A stretch of 64,000 nt of DNA from Halobacteria archaeon AArc-dxtr1. Lineage in GTDB: Archaea > Halobacteriota > Halobacteria > Halobacteriales > Natrialbaceae. Positions 60,682-64,000 of this stretch are shown here, one piece after another. The position numbers and the translations under genes are program-made. Location: contig JAOPJY010000001.1 of the NCBI GenBank assembly GCA_025517425.1, positions 1,412,217 through 1,476,216 of the forward strand, given 5' to 3'. Positions within the stretch are counted from its first letter, which is position 1. Every line of letters starts with the position of its first letter. The notes beneath the pieces are model-generated. The model was given only the letters and a program-made list of their open reading frames with translations. It made no database searches and was not told the DNA's origin.

Positions 60682-61713
60682 TTACTCCGGCTTCAGTCCA
60701 CCATCCTGGACGCGCATAATGGCCTCGCCGTCGGCTAAGTTCGGAGCGTCGACGAGTTTGACGATCCGCTTGTCACCCTTGGATTTGCGGAGGTACATTC
60801 GAAACGTGGACTTGTGTCCCAAAATGTTTCCGCCGATCGGCTGGGTCGGATCGCCGAAGAACGAGTCGGGGTTCGAGGCGACCTGGTTGGTGACGATGAC
60901 CGCGGCGTTGTAGAGGTTGCCGACCTTGTCGATGTCGTGGAGATGCTTGTTGAGTTTCTGCTGGCGGTCGGCGAGGTTTCCACGGCCGACGTACTCCGCA
61001 CGGAAGTGTGCGGTCAGGGAGTCGACACAGACCAGTCGCACGGGGTAGTCGGAATCTTCGTGCTCGCTCGCGAGTTCCTTTGCCTTCTCGGCGAGGAGCA
61101 TCTGGTGGTTCGAGTTGAACGCCTTCGCGACGTGAATCTTCTCGAGAACGTCTTCGACGAGTTCGTCGACTGCCTCCTCGTCGCCGGCCGATCCCTCGAT
61201 CTCGCGGTCGTCGAGGGCAGCGTCGATCGCCTCGTCTGGGAGTCCGCGAACCATGTCGTCGATTCGCTCGGGACGGAACGTGTCCTCGGAGTCGACGAAG
61301 ATACAGGAGCCGTGAAGACCGCCGACCTCCCGTGGAAGTTGGACGTTGACCGCCATCTGGTGAGTGACCTGCGATTTGCCGGCCCCGAACTCGCCGTACA
61401 CTTCGGTGATCGACTGGGTCTCGATGCCGCCACCCAGCAGGTCGTCGACCTCGTCGATGTGCCAGGAGAGTTTGCCGATCTCGTTGCGTCGTTCGAGCAC
61501 CGTCGATCCAGTCTCGAAGCCCCCGATGTCGGCGGCGTCCCGGGCGGCCCGGACGATGTCTCCCGCGGTCGACTCGCCGACGTCAGCCGTGTTCGACAGC
61601 TCTGAGGGAGAGGCAACGGCCAGACTCTGGAACGAGTCGTAGCCTGCATCGAGGAGTTTGTCCGCGGTCGCCGGTCCGACGCCAGGAAGGGTTTCGAGGT
61701 CTACGTCTGCCAT
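60682..61713 (-). CDS. radA: DNA repair and recombination protein RadA
   Basis: 343-residue RecA/Rad51-family recombinase. An N-terminal HhH domain ([20 protein letters not shown]) leads to the RecA core with Walker A GEFGAGKS (107-114), Walker B-like [10 protein letters not shown] and the L2-region [12 protein letters not shown]. The start [11 protein letters not shown] (61713) is the normal archaeal RadA start; a TATA box (61737-61744) is 28 bases upstream. Full length. Confidence 0.97.
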   Translation of the reverse strand: MADVDLETLPGVGPATADKLLDAGYDSFQSLAVASPSELSNTADVGESTAGDIVRAARDAADIGGFETGSTVLERRNEIGKLSWHIDEVDDLLGGGIETQSITEVYGEFGAGKSQVTHQMAVNVQLPREVGGLHGSCIFVDSEDTFRPERIDDMVRGLPDEAIDAALDDREIEGSAGDEEAVDELVEDVLEKIHVAKAFNSNHQMLLAEKAKELASEHEDSDYPVRLVCVDSLTAHFRAEYVGRGNLADRQQKLNKHLHDIDKVGNLYNAAVIVTNQVASNPDSFFGDPTQPIGGNILGHKSTFRMYLRKSKGDKRIVKLVDAPNLADGEAIMRVQDGGLKPE

Positions 61714-61736
61714 GGATGGTCGTTGCGCCGACGCCA

Positions 61737-61744
61737 CTATAAAC
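61737..61744 (-). promoter_or_regulatory. TATA box of radA
   Basis: CTATAAAC on the plus strand (GTTTATAG on the coding strand) is about 28 bases before ATG 61713. Confidence 0.6.
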
Positions 61745-61834
61745 CCTCGTTAACAGGAGAGTGAAAGTGGAAGTGGGAGACGGCGGTGCGACCGGTGAGA
61801 AACGATCCGCAAGACTATGAGAGAAGGTCTTCGG

Positions 61835-63109
61835 TCAGTTCCACCCAGGCTCGTCCTCGGCCCAGCCGAGACGGACGAGGCGTCCGTCGTCGGTACCGAC
61901 GTACAGTCCGTCCTCGCCGATTGCGGGACCAGCCGAGGCGCCCGCTTCCAGCGGACGGTGCCACGCGAAGTCGAGATCGTCGACCTCGATTCCGTAGACG
62001 GAGCCGGTGTCGTCGCCGAGACAGAGCCGTCCACCGGCGTAGGCGGGTTCGGCGGTGGTGACACCGTCGAGACCGATCCCTTTCTTCGAGAAGAGCCAGC
62101 CACGAACCTTCCGGGTGCCAAACTGCGTGTCCGTGACGTGGCAGTAACCGTCCGCCGCCGCGACGAAGACCGCGTCGTCGATCACCGTCGGGGCAGTCGT
62201 AAACGCGTCGCGAATCTGGTAGGTGAACCACGTCTGGCCCGTCGCAGCGTCGAGTGCGAGCATGAGCCCGTCGTCGTCGGCGACGTAGACGCGATCTGGC
62301 GCCTCGTCGGGAGCGACGACCACCGGTCCGCCGACGACCGTCCCATCGATCGGCGCTGTCCAGATCGACTCGTCGTCCGTGTCGGCGTCGTCGGCGTCCG
62401 TGGCGGGGGTGTCGGCGTCCGTGGCGGGGGTGTCGGCGTCAGCGGCGGGGGTGTCAGCGGCGAGGGTGTCAGCGTCCGCAGCGGTATCGTCGTTTGGAGC
62501 GGGGGCAGGGTCTGCAGCGAAATCGTCTGATTCCGCCCGAGAATCGGACGAACTGCTGTCGTTGGCAGCCGTCCGGAAGGCGCGAACGTCCTCGTCGCGC
62601 GTCCCGACGAAGACGCGGCCGTCGTGGACCGCAGGGGTTCCGACAACGGGGGCGTTGATTCGTCGCGTCCAGCGTTCCTCGCCCGTTTCGACGGCGAGTG
62701 CAGAGACACCCGCGGCATGGCCGACAACGAGGAGATCGCCGTCTGCCGTCGGAGGAGCCTCGACGGGTCCGGGAACCGAGACGCCCCAGCGCGGCTCGCC
62801 GGAGCGCGCGTCGAGCGCGCGGACGGTTCCGTCGCGAGTCACGAACGCAACGACGTCGCCCGTTCGAATCGGCGCGTGTACCGCGGCATCGGTATCGAAG
62901 CGCCACCGGCGGTCGCCGGTGTGTCTGTCGACCGCCACGATGCCGATTTCGGTACCGGCGTAGACGGCATTCCGATCGAGGATTGGCGATCCGATCGGCG
63001 TGGCGTCGAGATCAGCGGTCCAGGAGACGTCCGGTCGGGGCGGTGACGAGACCTCGTCTCGGCGCCCCGAGTTACGTTCGTCGCCGCGAAACTGTGTCCA
63101 CTCGCTCAC
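61835..63109 (-). CDS. Cytosolic PQQ-like beta-propeller repeat protein with Ala/Asp/Thr repeat linker
   Basis: 424-residue beta-propeller of the PQQ-like repeat family; repeats read like GDRRWRFDTDAAVHAPI and GDVVAFVTRDGTVRALDA. It probably starts at GTG 63109: a TATA box (63133-63140) lies between that codon and the ATG at 63151. No signal peptide is then present, so it is cytosolic and probably a protein-binding propeller rather than a secreted enzyme. A linker of ADTPATD repeats (encoded by 21-base units at 62390-62473) lies in the middle. No catalytic residues are seen. Confidence 0.75.
   Translation of the reverse strand: MSEWTQFRGDERNSGRRDEVSSPPRPDVSWTADLDATPIGSPILDRNAVYAGTEIGIVAVDRHTGDRRWRFDTDAAVHAPIRTGDVVAFVTRDGTVRALDARSGEPRWGVSVPGPVEAPPTADGDLLVVGHAAGVSALAVETGEERWTRRINAPVVGTPAVHDGRVFVGTRDEDVRAFRTAANDSSSSDSRAESDDFAADPAPAPNDDTAADADTLAADTPAADADTPATDADTPATDADDADTDDESIWTAPIDGTVVGGPVVVAPDEAPDRVYVADDDGLMLALDAATGQTWFTYQIRDAFTTAPTVIDDAVFVAAADGYCHVTDTQFGTRKVRGWLFSKKGIGLDGVTTAEPAYAGGRLCLGDDTGSVYGIEVDDLDFAWHRPLEAGASAGPAIGEDGLYVGTDDGRLVRLGWAEDEPGWN
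62390..62473. repeat. 21-base tandem repeat inside the propeller gene
   Basis: Three units of GTCGGCGTCCGTGGCGGGGGT type (62390-62410, 62411-62431, 62432-62452, the last slightly diverged) plus a degenerate fourth, encoding ADTPATD on the minus strand. The copy number probably varies between strains. Confidence 0.8.
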
Positions 63110-63132
63110 TGGCCGGGCGTTTCGACTCGGAC

Positions 63133-63140
63133 AGTATAAG
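63133..63140 (-). promoter_or_regulatory. TATA box of the PQQ-like propeller gene
   Basis: AGTATAAG on the plus strand (CTTATACT on the coding strand) is about 28 bases upstream of GTG 63109 and downstream of ATG 63151. It decides the start in favour of GTG. Confidence 0.6.
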
Positions 63141-63181
63141 CGATCCGACACAGTACGAACGGAGGGCGGTCAAACGGCGAC

Positions 63182-63817
63182 TCACTCCCAGGGGTGCGTT
63201 CCGCCCTGGCTCGGCCAGAGCGGATACCAGTACTCCTTCTCGCGCTCGATCTCGAGTTCGCCGTCTAAGGCGGACTCGAGTGTGAACTCGACGCTGGAGT
63301 CGCGCTCGCGGCCGGCTCGGGGCGCGAAGGGGTAGAATCGACCGCGACGAAACGAGTAGATCCAGTAGACGCGTCCGTCCACGTCGTCGCCGCCACGCAG
63401 GCGATCGGCTGGCTCGCGATAGGCGAAGACGGCCGCCAGCAGCCGCGAGCCGTAGCCGTGCTCGATGAACGTATCCGCGGCGAAGTGCATGCTCGTGACG
63501 AGGTCCTCCGGATCGTTCTCCTCCAGGACGACCCAGCGGTAGCCGTGGTCGTCCGCGGTGAGGTCGAACTCGGTGCCGGTGGTTTCGCGGCCGGCTTCCA
63601 GAATCGCCTCGACCTCCTCGACGGCCTCGCGAAAGGTTCGGGAGTCGACGCCGGCGAAACAGAGCGCACCCGCGTTGGCGGACTCGAAGCCAAGGTCGGC
63701 CGACATCGTGATGTAGGCGGTGCTCATCCCGAAGAGGTCGTCCGGATCGGCGTCGCGGGAGGCGTCGGCTTCGGCGCGTAGGCCGAGTACCGACCGGAGG
63801 CCGTCGAGCAGTCCCAT
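63182..63817 (-). CDS. PspA-associated protein PspAB
   Basis: 211-residue haloarchaeal PspAB homologue, a protein of the phage-shock/membrane-stress system. The start MGLLDGLRSVLGLR and FGMSTAYITMSADLGFES are typical. No membrane segment or enzymatic motif is seen. The htpX gene ends 24 bases upstream, an association known for PspAB and M48 membrane proteases, and it suggests a joint role in membrane protein quality control. Confidence 0.85.
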   Translation of the reverse strand: MGLLDGLRSVLGLRAEADASRDADPDDLFGMSTAYITMSADLGFESANAGALCFAGVDSRTFREAVEEVEAILEAGRETTGTEFDLTADDHGYRWVVLEENDPEDLVTSMHFAADTFIEHGYGSRLLAAVFAYREPADRLRGGDDVDGRVYWIYSFRRGRFYPFAPRAGRERDSSVEFTLESALDGELEIEREKEYWYPLWPSQGGTHPWE

Positions 63818-63841
63818 GGTTCGTGTGGGGTCGCCGACCCC

Positions 63842-64000
63842 TTAGAAACCACTCATCTCTCGCTCGAGCTGGCGGAGCTGTTCGACCCGGCGCTCGGTCG
63901 AGGGGTGAGTGCTAAACAGCTTTCCGACGATGCCGGACTTCAGCGGGATGATGAAGAAGGCGTTCATCTCGGCTTCCTCCCGCATGTCCGTGTCAGGGAC
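63842..64000 (-). CDS. htpX: HtpX M48-family membrane metalloprotease, C-terminal part only
   Basis: The window edge cuts this gene; only the last 52 residues are present, reading FFIIPLKSGIVGKLFSTHPS and TERRVEQLRQLEREMSGF. The FSTHPSTERRV pattern is diagnostic of HtpX. The catalytic HExxH lies outside the window. It is upstream of pspAB on the same strand and likely co-transcribed. Confidence 0.9.
   Translation of the reverse strand, partial: VPDTDMREEAEMNAFFIIPLKSGIVGKLFSTHPSTERRVEQLRQLEREMSGF

Noticed and set aside
1-64000. Insertion sequence or complete provirus
   Set aside because: No transposase, integrase or phage structural gene was recognised anywhere in the window; only the MCM intein and the att-like scar qualify as mobile traces.

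Overview
The window comes from a halophilic archaeon (class Halobacteria). The evidence is high GC, strongly acidic proteins, many leaderless genes with a TATA box about 27 bases before the start codon, archaeal information genes (MCM, RadA, TFB, SRP54/FtsY, aIF6, L31e, L39e, prefoldin) and Tat-type lipoproteins with a RR/KR-FLQG...GC lipobox. I cannot fix the genus from sequence alone. Most of the window is ordinary chromosomal core, with a few accessory or rearranged patches.

Layout. 1-2.1 kb: end of an SF2 DNA helicase and a BofA-like membrane protein. 2.2-8.6 kb: tRNA-Pro with a duplicated 3' end (an apparent integration scar), two PQQ-type sugar dehydrogenase lipoproteins (one fused to a ThuA domain), tRNA-Arg, and an overlapping UPF0200/UPF0201 pair. 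8.6-20.8 kb: SRP54, an orphan HicB-like protein, a dihydrolipoamide-dehydrogenase-like flavoprotein, two divergent rhodaneses, a degenerate NodB lipoprotein, a rubrerythrin-like protein, thiE-thiM, then ftsY, prefoldin alpha and an apparent stump of rpl18a/LX. 20.8-24.5 kb: an AEC transporter, a tiny acidic lipoprotein and a YgaP-like protein lie between that stump and rpl39e-rpl31e-tif6. A copy of the tif6 3' end inside this block suggests the ancestral cluster was broken by insertion or duplication. 24.6-39.4 kb: an FAD oxidoreductase, TPR protein, DUF424, an ABC exporter, SufS, a third PQQ lipoprotein, an M29 aminopeptidase, a phosphoesterase, an XPD-like Fe-S helicase and a 2H phosphoesterase.

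39.5-51.5 kb: a membrane-anchored winged-helix protein, then the complete arginine set argG-argH-lysW-argX-argC-argB-argD-argE-argF, followed by threonine synthase. The set uses the LysW carrier-protein route: ArgX loads glutamate on LysW, ArgB/C/D convert it to LysW-ornithine, ArgE releases ornithine, and ArgF/G/H finish arginine. A 23-codon Arg-rich reading frame with two mutually exclusive hairpins sits in front of argG and looks like an attenuator; this is my leading candidate for something undescribed.

51.6-64 kb: a small coiled-coil protein behind an operator-like palindrome array, a TFB paralogue, MCM with a 472-residue intein that carries its own helix-turn-helix, a Tat-exported multicopper oxidase, SufU, a DUF7344-like regulator, RadA, a cytosolic PQQ-like propeller protein, PspAB and the C-terminus of HtpX. 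No insertion sequence, CRISPR array or rRNA was seen.
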